The notes beneath the pieces were generated by a model. The model did no database searches, was not told the DNA's origin, and worked only from the letters and a program-made list of their open reading frames with translations. Positions 33,118 through 41,307 of a DNA stretch of 41,307 nt are shown here, in pieces (within the stretch, counting starts at the first letter, position 1; every line of letters starts with the position of its first letter). Source of the stretch: Clostridia bacterium (lineage in GTDB: Bacteria > Bacillota > Clostridia > Christensenellales > Aristaeellaceae); assembly GCA_017516765.1 (NCBI GenBank), contig JAFXBE010000081.1, positions 1 through 41,307 on the forward strand, read 5' to 3'. A program made the position numbers and the translations under genes.

Positions 33118-33444
33118 ATGGAGTACGAAGTTAGAGTCACTACACAGGCGCAGGAGCAGCTGCGGGAGATCAGAGACTATATCGCCAATGAGCTGTTCGC
33201 ACCTGATGCCGCACAGAACACACTACGGCTGCTGGCTTCCGCAATGGCATCTCTCGCCCATATGCCTGGGCGTGTCCGTTTGGTAGACGAAGAACCCTGG
33301 CGCAGCGAAGGCGTGCGGATGAAAGCCATTAGGAATTACCTGATGTACTTCTGGATTGATGAGGAGAAAAAGCTGGTACAGGTCTTTGCGGTCATCTACG
33401 CCCGGAGAGATCAGGTCAGTGTGCTTACAAGTATGGAGATGTAA
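33118..33444 (+). CDS. RelE/ParE-superfamily toxin
   Basis: A 108-aa protein with the ParE-like fold: N-terminal YEVRVTTQAQEQLREIRDYIANEL, a helix pair, and the C-terminal strands GVRMKAIRNYLMYFWIDEEKKLVQVFAVIYARRD. The pattern R-x-x-Y-x-I/M-x-F/Y near residues 72-79 and the final VIYARRD are typical of ParE/RelE toxins. RelE members cut mRNA on the ribosome, ParE members poison gyrase; the sequence alone does not decide. Neighbour of its antitoxin and ended by a strong terminator. Confidence 0.9.
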   Translation: MEYEVRVTTQAQEQLREIRDYIANELFAPDAAQNTLRLLASAMASLAHMPGRVRLVDEEPWRSEGVRMKAIRNYLMYFWIDEEKKLVQVFAVIYARRDQVSVLTSMEM

Positions 33445-33448
33445 AGGA

Positions 33449-33483
33449 ACCGTCTTGCCGGGTTTTGGCAAGGCGGTTTTTTT
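33449..33483 (+). terminator. Terminator of the toxin-antitoxin operon
   Basis: Stem accgtcttgcc (33449-33459) / ggcaaggcggt (33467-33477), one G-T pair, then T7. Confidence 0.9.
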
Positions 33484-33528
33484 GTTTCAGTATCTGTTGA
33501 TATCGAAAAACAATACTGTCAAGTGGAG

Positions 33529-33635
33529 TTCTTTCGTTATTTCTTTCATTAATGATACTTTTCTTTTGATATTTAATAAAACAACGAAAGAAACATCAGA
33601 AATAACAAAAGAAAATTGAGAATAACGAAAGAGAA
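33529..33635. repeat. Cluster of AACGAAAGA-type motifs in both orientations
   Basis: ttctttcgttat at 33529-33540 and aataacgaaaga at 33621-33632 are inverted copies; further copies or near copies are at 33541-33549 (ttctttcat), 33583-33593 (aacgaaagaaa) and 33602-33614 (ataacaaaagaaa). AT-rich non-coding DNA between the toxin terminator and the CotH promoter. It could be a binding site for a regulator or a recombination-related iteron group. Confidence 0.6.
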
Positions 33636-33762
33636 GTTAACAAAGCCTTATAGCAACACAAATACGCCATGAAGAACAAAAGCAACTACTGGATGAGATG
33701 AGCAAATTAGGATTACATTTGATAGAGGGCATCTCTATTCTTGTAACAATATTCTGAATTCG

Positions 33763-33791
33763 TTGATATGGCATATACCCCATGATATAAT
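33763..33791 (+). promoter_or_regulatory. Promoter of the CotH-kinase gene cluster
   Basis: TTGATA (33763-33768) and TATAAT (33786-33791), 17-base spacer; start codon 46 bases downstream. Confidence 0.75.
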
Positions 33792-33836
33792 TCAATCGCA
33801 TAGCACCGGTAAATAACTGTAATGTGAGGAAAAATT

Positions 33837-36800
33837 ATGCGGAAAGTCTATAACGATATGAATGACTCGCACCATTTGAACAAGCATTCTTTTTTATCGG
33901 AAAGACAAAATAAATATATCAATGCCATTTATATCATTTTGTTTTCAGTGTTATTAGTACTACTGTATTTAGTATTCCCTAAAGAACCTGTAAACAGAAA
34001 AAGTCATGAACAATATTCTGGTTTGGTTTTCAGTGAAGCGATGAGTGCAAATAGTGTTGCAGTACCTGATGAAAACGGCGAGTTTTGCGATTGGCTTGAG
34101 ATCTATAACGGTACTGGAGCAGATTTAGATCTGGAGGGCATAATGCTCACCAACCGGAGTGATCGAATCACTTTTTATTTTCCCAGCTATATTTTAGCAG
34201 CAGGGGAACGTGTGATTGTTTTTTGCTCCGACAGTTATCAGGTAGCCCCTTCTCAACCTTTTCATGGCAAGTTTAAGCTTTCTTCTGCCGGTTCACATGT
34301 GTACATGTATGATCCTGATATGCAGCTGATTGATGATATGGCGATTCCCACCATGTCGGCAAATTGCAGCTACATTCTTGCAGGCATTGATGAAAACGGT
34401 CAAAAGAAATATGAAGTCACAGATTATTACAGCCCTGGATATGAGAATACTCATGCGGGTTTTTTGTCATACCGTGCAGTCACTGTGGCAGAAGGCAGCC
34501 TTCTGAAAATCAATGAAGTGTGTCCAGATCCAAAAATCGGTATTCCTGATCAAAATGGGGAAATCAATGACTGGATTGAGTTGCATAATGGTAGTGACAA
34601 GCCAATCAATCTTGGCAACTACTATCTCAGCGATAAAGAAAACAAACCGCTCAAGTGGCGTTTCCCAGAATCGGCGATTATTCCCGCTGGCGGTTACTAT
34701 CTTGTTTTCTGTAGCGGTAAAGATATGCTTCAGTCAAATGGGATCCCCCATACCAATTTCTCTATAAGCGCAACGACAGAAACGCTGGTGCTAAGTGATG
34801 ATCAAAGCCGTATAGTTGATCGTATCAGCATTGAGAATATTCCAGAAGATTTTTCCCTTGCTCGCACTAACAATGGTGAATTAGCATTATTCCAATTATC
34901 TACTCCCGGTCATAGTAATGACACTACGGGTCAGGCAAAGACAGATGAACTTTTTCGTGCTTACAATCCTACCGGTGTATACATCAGCGAGGTACTTGCC
35001 TCCAATGATGTGATCGCCGTTGGCGAAACGGCTGCACTGACCGACTATGTGGAATTGTACAATTCCAGTGCTCAAACCGTAGACCTATCCGGCTACGGTC
35101 TGAGCGATTCTCTCAAGCGTCCCCGCCGCTGGCAGTTTCCTCAGGGGGCTGTGATCCAGCCGGGCGAGTTTATGATCGTTTATCTGGATGCAAATCCCCA
35201 AGCCTCTACCACTACAGAACACCATACCAATTTCAGCCTTACCCGCAACGGTGGTGAAACCATGACCTTCTGCGATCCAACTGGTAGGGTGTTGGATCGT
35301 ATTCCTCTTGCCCTGATTCCCACCGACCATAGCTATGGTCGTACCATCGGCTCTAATGAATTTTATTATTATGATTCTCCCACGCCCGGGGCTGCCAATC
35401 AGTCGGGCTACTATGGCTATGTAAGCACTCCTGCTTTTTCTCTTCCCGGCGGAGAATATAAAGGCAATGTGCAGGTGACCATTTCGGTGCCCGCCAATTC
35501 CCATGTATATTACACCATGGATGGTTCCATCCCCACTCAGGAAACCGGTTCCCGCTATGAGCCAGGAACAGTGTTTGACCTGTCCCATGTGACGGTGCTG
35601 CGTGCCCGCGCCTTTGATCCCTCCGGTAGTTTGCAGCCAAGCGATATTATCACCCAGTCCTACATGATGAATCTGTACCACGCTTTCCCGGTGGTCAGCC
35701 TTGTAACCGACCCGGATGTGCTCTGGAACCCGGAAACCGGTATGCTGGTAGCTGGTGGTGAGTTGAACAAGGAAGAATTGCCCTTCAAGCTGCTGGATGG
35801 ATCCGAACCCAACTATCGCGATGATGGCATCGGTAAAGCACCTCACGAAGGGCACGTGGAGATCTACGAAAAAGATGGCACCCAGCTGGTCAGTCAAGCA
35901 GTGGATTTCAGCCTGCAGGGACAGTTCAGTCTGGATATGCCGCAGAAGTCTTTTAAGATCCGTGCAAAGGCCAAGTACGGCAGTAAATACTTCGAAGCTG
36001 CTCTGTTTGTGGATCGTCCCTTTACTCAGTACAAAAGTTTCGTACTCCGTATCTCCGGTAATGACAGCGCTTGGACGCGCCTGATCGATGGTTTTCAATC
36101 TCATCTGATTGATTGCTTCAATGAGTACAGCAACACACCCTCTACACTAATCTATCAAGCATGGAAACCTGTAGTGGTCTATCTGAATGGTAACTATTGG
36201 GGTCATTACAATATGCGCGAGCGAGTAGATCGATACTTTGTTGCGCAACATGAAGGAATACCTTTAGAAGAAGCGGATAACATGGATATTCTGGAAGCCA
36301 GTGGACGTACTGTGGTATGGGGTTCCAGCAAGGACTACCGTAATATGATTGAAAGGGTTGAGGCATCTTCCCCAGGTACCAACGAGGCAGATTTACAGTA
36401 TATCCTTGATCATATTGATGTAGACAATTATTTTGACTACATGGCCTTTGAAATGTTCTTTGGAAATTCCGACCCTGGCAATATACGATTTTATAAACTA
36501 AAAAGCCCAGGTGCAAAATGGAAATGGATTGTTTATGATTTGGACTACGGCTTGTTTAATAGTGGATTCAACAGTCCATATAGTTACATGAAGGAGAAGG
36601 GTGCTGGCGATAAACTGATCAACAACACACTGATCCGAAAGCTTCTGGAAAACGAACAGATGCGCAATAAGTTTTTCACGCGTTTGGGAGAAATATATCA
36701 ATTTTTGACTACCGACTATATGATCAGCGAATTTGATACTATGGTCGCAAGAATTGAGCCTGAGATGCCATTGCATTTTGCTCGTTGGGCCGAGGAGAAC

Positions 36801-37034
36801 GATAAAGCTATTAGCTACGATAATCCCACTACCCCAGAAGGTGCTTTGCGCTATTGGTATACTCGCTTGGATAGAGCCAGAAATGTTCTTAAGAAACGTC
36901 CAACCTATTTCTATGAGATGGTACAAAAACAGTTCCAACTTACTGATGAACAGATGCTTTTGTATTTTGGGCCGAAACCACCTCTTCCTGAAGACGCCGA
37001 TGCTGACTACATTGAAGGGGAAAGATGGAAATAG
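33837..37034 (+). CDS. Lamin-tail and CotH-kinase surface protein, 1065 aa
   Basis: One membrane segment at about 28-48 anchors the protein; the rest is outside. Three lamin-tail domains (LTD) follow: about 61-200, 222-360 and 382-520, each with the D-W-x-E-L/I-Y/H-N motif (CDWLEIYNGT, NDWIELHNGS, TDYVELYNSS). A chitobiase/hexosaminidase C-terminal-like domain (about 540-610, VYYTMDGSIPT) precedes a CotH kinase domain (about 615-960) with GNSDPGNIRFYK and the metal-binding YDLDYG (900-905). CotH proteins are atypical extracellular or spore-coat kinases. GAGGA precedes the ATG. First of four genes for exported proteins; lower GC than the core genome. Confidence 0.9.
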   Translation: MRKVYNDMNDSHHLNKHSFLSERQNKYINAIYIILFSVLLVLLYLVFPKEPVNRKSHEQYSGLVFSEAMSANSVAVPDENGEFCDWLEIYNGTGADLDLEGIMLTNRSDRITFYFPSYILAAGERVIVFCSDSYQVAPSQPFHGKFKLSSAGSHVYMYDPDMQLIDDMAIPTMSANCSYILAGIDENGQKKYEVTDYYSPGYENTHAGFLSYRAVTVAEGSLLKINEVCPDPKIGIPDQNGEINDWIELHNGSDKPINLGNYYLSDKENKPLKWRFPESAIIPAGGYYLVFCSGKDMLQSNGIPHTNFSISATTETLVLSDDQSRIVDRISIENIPEDFSLARTNNGELALFQLSTPGHSNDTTGQAKTDELFRAYNPTGVYISEVLASNDVIAVGETAALTDYVELYNSSAQTVDLSGYGLSDSLKRPRRWQFPQGAVIQPGEFMIVYLDANPQASTTTEHHTNFSLTRNGGETMTFCDPTGRVLDRIPLALIPTDHSYGRTIGSNEFYYYDSPTPGAANQSGYYGYVSTPAFSLPGGEYKGNVQVTISVPANSHVYYTMDGSIPTQETGSRYEPGTVFDLSHVTVLRARAFDPSGSLQPSDIITQSYMMNLYHAFPVVSLVTDPDVLWNPETGMLVAGGELNKEELPFKLLDGSEPNYRDDGIGKAPHEGHVEIYEKDGTQLVSQAVDFSLQGQFSLDMPQKSFKIRAKAKYGSKYFEAALFVDRPFTQYKSFVLRISGNDSAWTRLIDGFQSHLIDCFNEYSNTPSTLIYQAWKPVVVYLNGNYWGHYNMRERVDRYFVAQHEGIPLEEADNMDILEASGRTVVWGSSKDYRNMIERVEASSPGTNEADLQYILDHIDVDNYFDYMAFEMFFGNSDPGNIRFYKLKSPGAKWKWIVYDLDYGLFNSGFNSPYSYMKEKGAGDKLINNTLIRKLLENEQMRNKFFTRLGEIYQFLTTDYMISEFDTMVARIEPEMPLHFARWAEENDKAISYDNPTTPEGALRYWYTRLDRARNVLKKRPTYFYEMVQKQFQLTDEQMLLYFGPKPPLPEDADADYIEGERWK

Positions 37035-37114
37035 TTTTGCCGCCAAATCATTATGTGATAACATAGGTTAGAACATTTATCCTCCATAACTCTGATGTGA
37101 AAGGAAGTATCATG

Positions 37115-37819
37115 ATGAAACGGAATCTCCTTGTTTGTCTGATGATTACTATCGTATGTTTTGCCTTTCCTGCCTTTGCTACTGCCTATCGTTTTCCTGT
37201 AGATCCGGCTCCTGTTTCGGAGGGTGAACTGACCATGGAGGCGGCCCTCTCCCTTGCACAGAACGAGATGATGCAGCGGGAAGGAATGCCGGAAATCCAG
37301 TTGGAAAACTTCAAAATCAAAGCCAATTGTGTCTGGCTGGATAACGGCGAGAAGGCTTGGGTAGTTATGCTGGACGAGCTGGGTTATGGCACCGATGCGC
37401 TGGTAACCCTCTCTGTGGCAGGCGGTCATGTGATTCATTATCATGCCACCAATTCCGAAATCACCATGTACCTCGTTGAGCAGTGGACAGCTGAGAAGGG
37501 AAAGATGAAGACATGGTCTGTAAAGGACACAGCTTTGTTCAACTGGCTGTTCGGAAATGATGAGCAGTATGTTGTTCCTGATGAAAGCTACATCGCACAG
37601 GAAGATGCGGAGGAAATTGCAATGGCTGCGGTCAGTCAGCTGGTTGCTTCTCCCACTGCTTCCTCCACCTTTCTGTACATGACGTATCCCGACAAGCAAT
37701 ATGAATGTTATGTCTGGAGTGTAACGATCTGGGAAAACGGACAAGAGGTTTATCTGGTGCACGTCAACGCAGAGACCGGAGCAGTAGTCGAGACATATCA
37801 GCTGTACGGAAATGGTTGA
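37115..37819 (+). CDS. Secreted PepSY-like protein, 234 aa
   Basis: Signal peptide at about 1-24 (LLVCLMITIVCFAFPAFATA). The mature part contains two alpha/beta units of PepSY type: MEAALSLAQNEMMQREG followed by an AWVVML strand and VTLSVAGGHVIHYHA, and later QEDAEEIAMAAVSQL with CYVWSVTIWENGQEVYLVHVNAETGAVVE. PepSY-like domains often act as inhibitors or binding modules outside the cell. AAGGAAG lies 7 bases before the ATG at 37115; ATG 37112 directly before it is an alternative. It is 80 bases after the CotH gene and probably in its operon. Confidence 0.75.
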   Translation: MKRNLLVCLMITIVCFAFPAFATAYRFPVDPAPVSEGELTMEAALSLAQNEMMQREGMPEIQLENFKIKANCVWLDNGEKAWVVMLDELGYGTDALVTLSVAGGHVIHYHATNSEITMYLVEQWTAEKGKMKTWSVKDTALFNWLFGNDEQYVVPDESYIAQEDAEEIAMAAVSQLVASPTASSTFLYMTYPDKQYECYVWSVTIWENGQEVYLVHVNAETGAVVETYQLYGNG

Positions 37820-37867
37820 TTGGACAGGCCCATGTTACTGAAAGCGTTTTGATCAGGAGGGATTGTA

Positions 37868-39013
37868 ATGAAAAAAACCGCGATTGGTTTGTTGATCATT
37901 TCGATATGTCTGTGTATGCCATGGCTATCGATAGCCATGGCAGATGTTCAGTACACAGCCGAACCCTCTGCAACAGATCTATCAAAACAAGATGCAATTG
38001 ACATAGCCAGAGATACACTCTGTGCAAGTTATGTAGATGTGCAACAAGAGATCGATCATTCAACTGTGGAAGCTGAGTTCGGCAATTTCCTCGTTGACGA
38101 GGAAGAACTGGTTTGGCGTATCATTTTCACAAATCCGGCTGAATACTATGGAAGCTATTGTGTTTTGATAACCGGTGGCGGCGAAGTGCGTATGCATGGT
38201 GCACCCGCCACAGCTCCTTACTACGCTGGAGAAGACGAATTATCGGGTGTTACATATGTTGTTCCCAGTGAACATGACATTTCAGAAGAAAAGGCAGTCC
38301 AGATAGCATTCGATTGCATTAATGAAATTGCTGATTATGAAAAAAGGCTCGATCAATTACGTACAGAAGCACATTTTGTTTGTGGCAACCGATATAATAA
38401 TGGCTTTGAACCCGTCTGGATTATCTATTTCTACCAAGACGACATCTTGCAACAAAAAATGTTACTTGCATATGATGGAACCTACATGGATACGGTGCCT
38501 GCGGAATGCTATTTTACGAAAACTGTTCGCCCATTCAAAGCATTTGATGAAATTTTCGACTATCGCTTTGACACTATGACCTTTGAAGAGAAAGCGGCTT
38601 TTTCTGCCCAATGGATTCCTGTTATGGATGAGTATCTTCAGGACGAACCCTATTGTCCTGACAGACGAGCCCATATGTTCTACAATGCCACAAGACAAGT
38701 GTTTGGTTTACCCGGCGAGCAGCATATTTCGAAGGAAGATGCTACAAGGTCAGCATTCGATGCCATTGTCACATTGGGAGCTTCTGTTGACAGTTTGAGT
38801 GCAAGGCATATTGGTTACTCTTTTGATGTTACTGATCCTGAGAATCCCCTTTGGGTCTTGGTTATTTATAGGGCAAAACTGAACGATGGAGTGAACGAAT
38901 ATCTGCCAGAACACGCAGGCGTATATGAAGTAAAGATCAACGCATTCACCGGTGATGTTGTCAAGATCGTCCCATATGAAGGCGAAGGCTCATTTGATGG
39001 GTACTATTATTGA
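37868..39013 (+). CDS. Secreted PepSY-like protein, 381 aa
   Basis: Signal peptide at about 1-25 (AIGLLIISICLCMPWLSIAMA). The mature part holds three PepSY-like units: SKQDAIDIARDTLC ... WRIIFTN ... VLITGGGEV; SEEKAVQIAFDCINE ... WIIYFY ... MLLAYDGTYMDTV; and SKEDATRSAFDAIV ... WVLVIYRA ... YEVKINAFTGDVVKI. The same alternation of helix, central strand and final strand is seen in the protein before it, so these two arose from a common repeat. The ATG has AGGAGGG about 6 bases upstream. A 26-bp perfect palindrome (37917-37942) lies in the signal-peptide codons. Confidence 0.75.
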   Translation: MKKTAIGLLIISICLCMPWLSIAMADVQYTAEPSATDLSKQDAIDIARDTLCASYVDVQQEIDHSTVEAEFGNFLVDEEELVWRIIFTNPAEYYGSYCVLITGGGEVRMHGAPATAPYYAGEDELSGVTYVVPSEHDISEEKAVQIAFDCINEIADYEKRLDQLRTEAHFVCGNRYNNGFEPVWIIYFYQDDILQQKMLLAYDGTYMDTVPAECYFTKTVRPFKAFDEIFDYRFDTMTFEEKAAFSAQWIPVMDEYLQDEPYCPDRRAHMFYNATRQVFGLPGEQHISKEDATRSAFDAIVTLGASVDSLSARHIGYSFDVTDPENPLWVLVIYRAKLNDGVNEYLPEHAGVYEVKINAFTGDVVKIVPYEGEGSFDGYYY

Positions 39014-39073
39014 TGTTATGACGAACCAATAGGAAGATCCCTGTTTGCAATACAGCCAGATGGAGGTAAAGTC

Positions 39074-40225
39074 ATGAAAAGATTTCTCGCCGGACTTCTG
39101 ATATTTCTGTTACTTGTGCTTCCTGCTTTTGCAGAAGAAAGAATCGATTTGAGTACACCTGGTTCTGACAATCTGACCCCTTATACGCTCCCAGATGGAC
39201 GCATCATTTTTGCCGGTAGTGCGGGAGAAAAAGGAGACTATCAAAACAGAAAAGCACGACTTGTATGTCTGAATTCAGATGGAACGATTGCCTGGGATTA
39301 TCTTCATCCAGCAGAAGGAAGCTGCAATTTCAGCAATGTTCATCTGCTTCTGGACGGACAGCTTGGTGTGGTGTTTAAAAACTCACCGGATCAAACAACG
39401 GTAGAAGCTGCTATTTACAAATTCTCTTTGGATGGCGAGATACTTGCAGAGCCGATCAGCATTTTCACCGAGCGTATGCTTTTGTTAGATTCTACGGATG
39501 CCTGCATCTCTTATCTGGTGTCATCGCCGGAGGGGCAGATCGCAAGTTACCATTTTGTAGACTGGGATGGACAGCAGCTTTTCCAATTGCCAGCTGACAG
39601 CATCATAGGAGGCGGGTTTCAAACCTTGCCTGCAGACGATGGTGTTCTTCTGATCGGAAATGAAACTGGTTTTCCTGCCCTTGGGAAGTTGATGAAGCTG
39701 GATATGGCTGGCAATATTGTCTGGTCACAAACCCTTGAGCCTTCGTTGCCGAATGCGAACCATGCAAACTTCTCGCCGGTTTTTCCTTTGAGAGATGGCG
39801 GATTTGCCGTTGTTCTTTACGAGGAAGTATATGATTCTTCTACTCCCTCTGCATCTGAAGGGTATCTGCTCCGGTTTGACAAAGAGGGTTCGCTGCTCTG
39901 GAAAACATCGTTGCAGCAAAGTGGCATTCCAGAAATCACGATGATGGACTGCATCGAATACGAAAACTGTCTTGTTGCCGCAGAAGATCTTTCCTTTGGG
40001 ACGGAACAAGTTTGGAAGTATGACTGGTTTGATCTCAATACCGGGGCACTGATCAAACGCACCGAGCAGGCAATGCCTGATGGAATCACCAATTACAGCA
40101 GCGATTTCGTTGTTCTGGACAGCGGCCTGTGGATTCAGCGGAATATTCGCCAGAACATCAAGGAAGATCGCTTGGCAGAACTGAACAGCAGGGATGAAGT
40201 CTTGATAAGAGTGCCCGAGCGCTAA
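39074..40225 (+). CDS. Secreted beta-propeller-like protein, 383 aa
   Basis: Signal peptide at about 1-20 (LAGLLIFLLLVLPAFA). The mature part has repeating beta-blades of the PQQ/WD type: LVCLNSDGTIAWDYLHP, IYKFSLDGEILAEP, LMKLDMAGNIVWSQTL, LLRFDKEGSLLWKTSL, each ending in a G-x-I/L-x-W pattern. Such propellers bind proteins or sugars; no catalytic residues are evident. GGAGG precedes the ATG by 9 bases. It is the last gene of the exported-protein set; the gap before it (60 bases) has no terminator. No homologue with a name comes to mind. Confidence 0.75.
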   Translation: MKRFLAGLLIFLLLVLPAFAEERIDLSTPGSDNLTPYTLPDGRIIFAGSAGEKGDYQNRKARLVCLNSDGTIAWDYLHPAEGSCNFSNVHLLLDGQLGVVFKNSPDQTTVEAAIYKFSLDGEILAEPISIFTERMLLLDSTDACISYLVSSPEGQIASYHFVDWDGQQLFQLPADSIIGGGFQTLPADDGVLLIGNETGFPALGKLMKLDMAGNIVWSQTLEPSLPNANHANFSPVFPLRDGGFAVVLYEEVYDSSTPSASEGYLLRFDKEGSLLWKTSLQQSGIPEITMMDCIEYENCLVAAEDLSFGTEQVWKYDWFDLNTGALIKRTEQAMPDGITNYSSDFVVLDSGLWIQRNIRQNIKEDRLAELNSRDEVLIRVPER

Positions 40226-40317
40226 GGATCATCCTTACAATAAGAATTTGTTTTGGCAACACCCCAGGGGCTCCGCCCCTGTAATGCAGGAAGAATCCAA
40301 AGAAACCGGCGGTTTCG

Positions 40318-40375
40318 TGGCACACAACTTTGCATGCAAAGTGTAGTGTGTTATACCTTTTGTGGGCGCTGCCGC
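40318..40375 (+). repeat. 58-bp direct repeat, right copy
   Basis: Same sequence as 31143-31200 with about eight differences, same orientation. In this copy ttTGCATGCAAA is palindromic. The rest of the 40226-40578 gap has a short GC palindrome (aggggctccgcccct, 40265-40279) and an imperfect hairpin gcaggaatgcct / aggcatcctgc (40502-40539) that may end leftward transcription. Confidence 0.8.
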
Positions 40376-40578
40376 TGGAAAGGTGCCGTCCCCGGGGCGG
40401 GACATGGCCTATCCAGCGGCATGAGGGCAGGCGGGTTTTGTGGACAAGTGCCACGAAAACACAGGGCTTTTCAAAAGCCGCCTGACCGGGAAGAGTTGGG
40501 GCAGGAATGCCTGCAGCCATGCGGAAGGCATCCTGCCTCAACGTCCCACAAAAGGGATACTCACCCCGCCGCAGCGGA

Positions 40579-41301
40579 TCACTCCCACGAGTCGAGGGCG
40601 AGCAGGGTTTCCTTCGGCAGCTTGTCGTTATCACAGTCCAGAAGATACGCAATGGCTTTCCCGGCAAACATGTTGGTGCGGATGGTATCCCCGTCAGCAA
40701 GCCGGATGATCCGTGCGGTTCCGTTCTCAAAATCGAATACGATCTCGCCCCATTCGCCGTCGCAGTCTGCCTGATACAGGTAGGTAGCGGCGGCGATTTT
40801 CTTTTTGCGTTTGATCTTGTTGGTCTGCTTCAGACGAATGGCATGCAACGCTCCGTCGGCCACCAGATGCTCCGTCAGATGTTCCACGGCTTTCCGGTAA
40901 GCACGTTCCGCTCCGCTGGCGCTGCTGCCCTCAAACAGGATGGCAAGCTCCTCAAAGGTGGGCCGCTTCTCCCACGATCCTACCCGTCCGCAGTTCATAC
41001 AGATAGACAGCCGCTTCTCCAGCAAAGTCTGTTCCCGGTAGTTCAGTCTGTCAAAAGCACGCTCCACCCGACTGGCTCGCATGCCGTTCCAGAGTCTCTC
41101 CGTGTAGTCCCAATGATCGTCCCGGGTCACATCCATCTGGGTGCGTTCACTGTCATCATCACGAACTGTTTTGAAAAACGAATGACGGTTCCGGAGTCCA
41201 CGGACAGTATCCAGATACTCCTGAGCAAGCGAAGGATCGCAGTTGTATTTTTGCGAAAACACTGCAACCGGATCCGATTCATTGTGCCACATCCACGCCA
41301 T
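40579..41301 (-). CDS. Sigma-region-4-like protein of mobile-element type, start near window edge
   Basis: At least 240 aa. The middle part (about 78-150) looks like sigma-70 region 4: ERAFDRLNYREQTLLEKRLSICM ... RPTFEELAILFEGSSASGAERAYRKAVEHLTEHL. A CxNCG pair lies inside it (CMNCG). A basic stretch (RLKQTNKIKRKKK) follows and then a beta-rich tail with VFDFENGTARIIRLADGDTIR. Such proteins occur in integrative elements and prophages of Clostridia. ATG at 41301 is only 6 bases from the window edge, so the true start may be farther right. No ribosome site can be seen. Confidence 0.65.
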   Translation of the reverse strand: MAWMWHNESDPVAVFSQKYNCDPSLAQEYLDTVRGLRNRHSFFKTVRDDDSERTQMDVTRDDHWDYTERLWNGMRASRVERAFDRLNYREQTLLEKRLSICMNCGRVGSWEKRPTFEELAILFEGSSASGAERAYRKAVEHLTEHLVADGALHAIRLKQTNKIKRKKKIAAATYLYQADCDGEWGEIVFDFENGTARIIRLADGDTIRTNMFAGKAIAYLLDCDNDKLPKETLLALDSWE

Positions 41302-41307
41302 GGTGCG

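Overview
The window looks like the chromosome of a GC-rich, low-redundancy Bacillota (Clostridia, probably Oscillospirales/Ruminococcaceae-like gut bacterium). The evidence is the Gram-positive style of the genes (Bacillus-type PurR, ECF sigma factor with a DUF4179 regulator, GerC-like germination lipoprotein, clostridial-type RlmD and chorismate synthase), strong AAGGAGG ribosome binding sites, and single-membrane lipoproteins. No genus can be fixed from the sequence alone. No tRNA, rRNA or CRISPR array was recognised.

Layout. 0.2-3.4 kb: an operon of ECF sigma factor, DUF4179 membrane protein, a small protein, a secreted SGNH hydrolase and a DUF4358 lipoprotein, behind an ECF-type promoter. 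3.6-10.4 kb: purR, an SDR reductase flanked by inverted repeats, a lone GerC-like lipoprotein, a membrane diguanylate cyclase, and a GH27 alpha-galactosidase coupled to a small CxxC protein. 10.7-20.2 kb (almost all minus strand): glutamine-type NAD synthetase with a changed glutaminase active site, a NYN-LOTUS protein with a duplicated tail, two DUF559 nuclease-like proteins, a GntR regulator, typA and prfC. 20.9-25.9 kb: a secreted hypothetical protein, a truncated uracil-permease-like remnant, a secreted CxxC repeat protein and a cation:proton antiporter. 26.2-29.0 kb (plus): aroC and rlmD.

Directly after rlmD the base composition drops sharply to AT-rich and stays lower to about 40.25 kb. 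This accessory region holds a three-gene module (STAS-like/HATPase protein, DUF4325 STAS-like protein, two-TM membrane protein), a second two-TM protein, a RelB/ParE-type toxin-antitoxin pair with a clear operator, and a four-gene set of secreted proteins led by a lamin-tail/CotH-kinase surface protein. Two 58-bp direct repeats lie at 31.14 and 40.32 kb. A sigma-region-4-like gene of mobile-element character sits at the right edge.

The intergenic spaces of the GC-rich part are packed with palindromic repeats: a short hairpin family (A), a larger multi-hairpin element with covarying stem and constant loop (B, eight copies, one tandem array), and a third element with constant linkers and variable hairpins (C, three copies). 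Family B and the STAS/HATPase module are the two items most likely to be undescribed.
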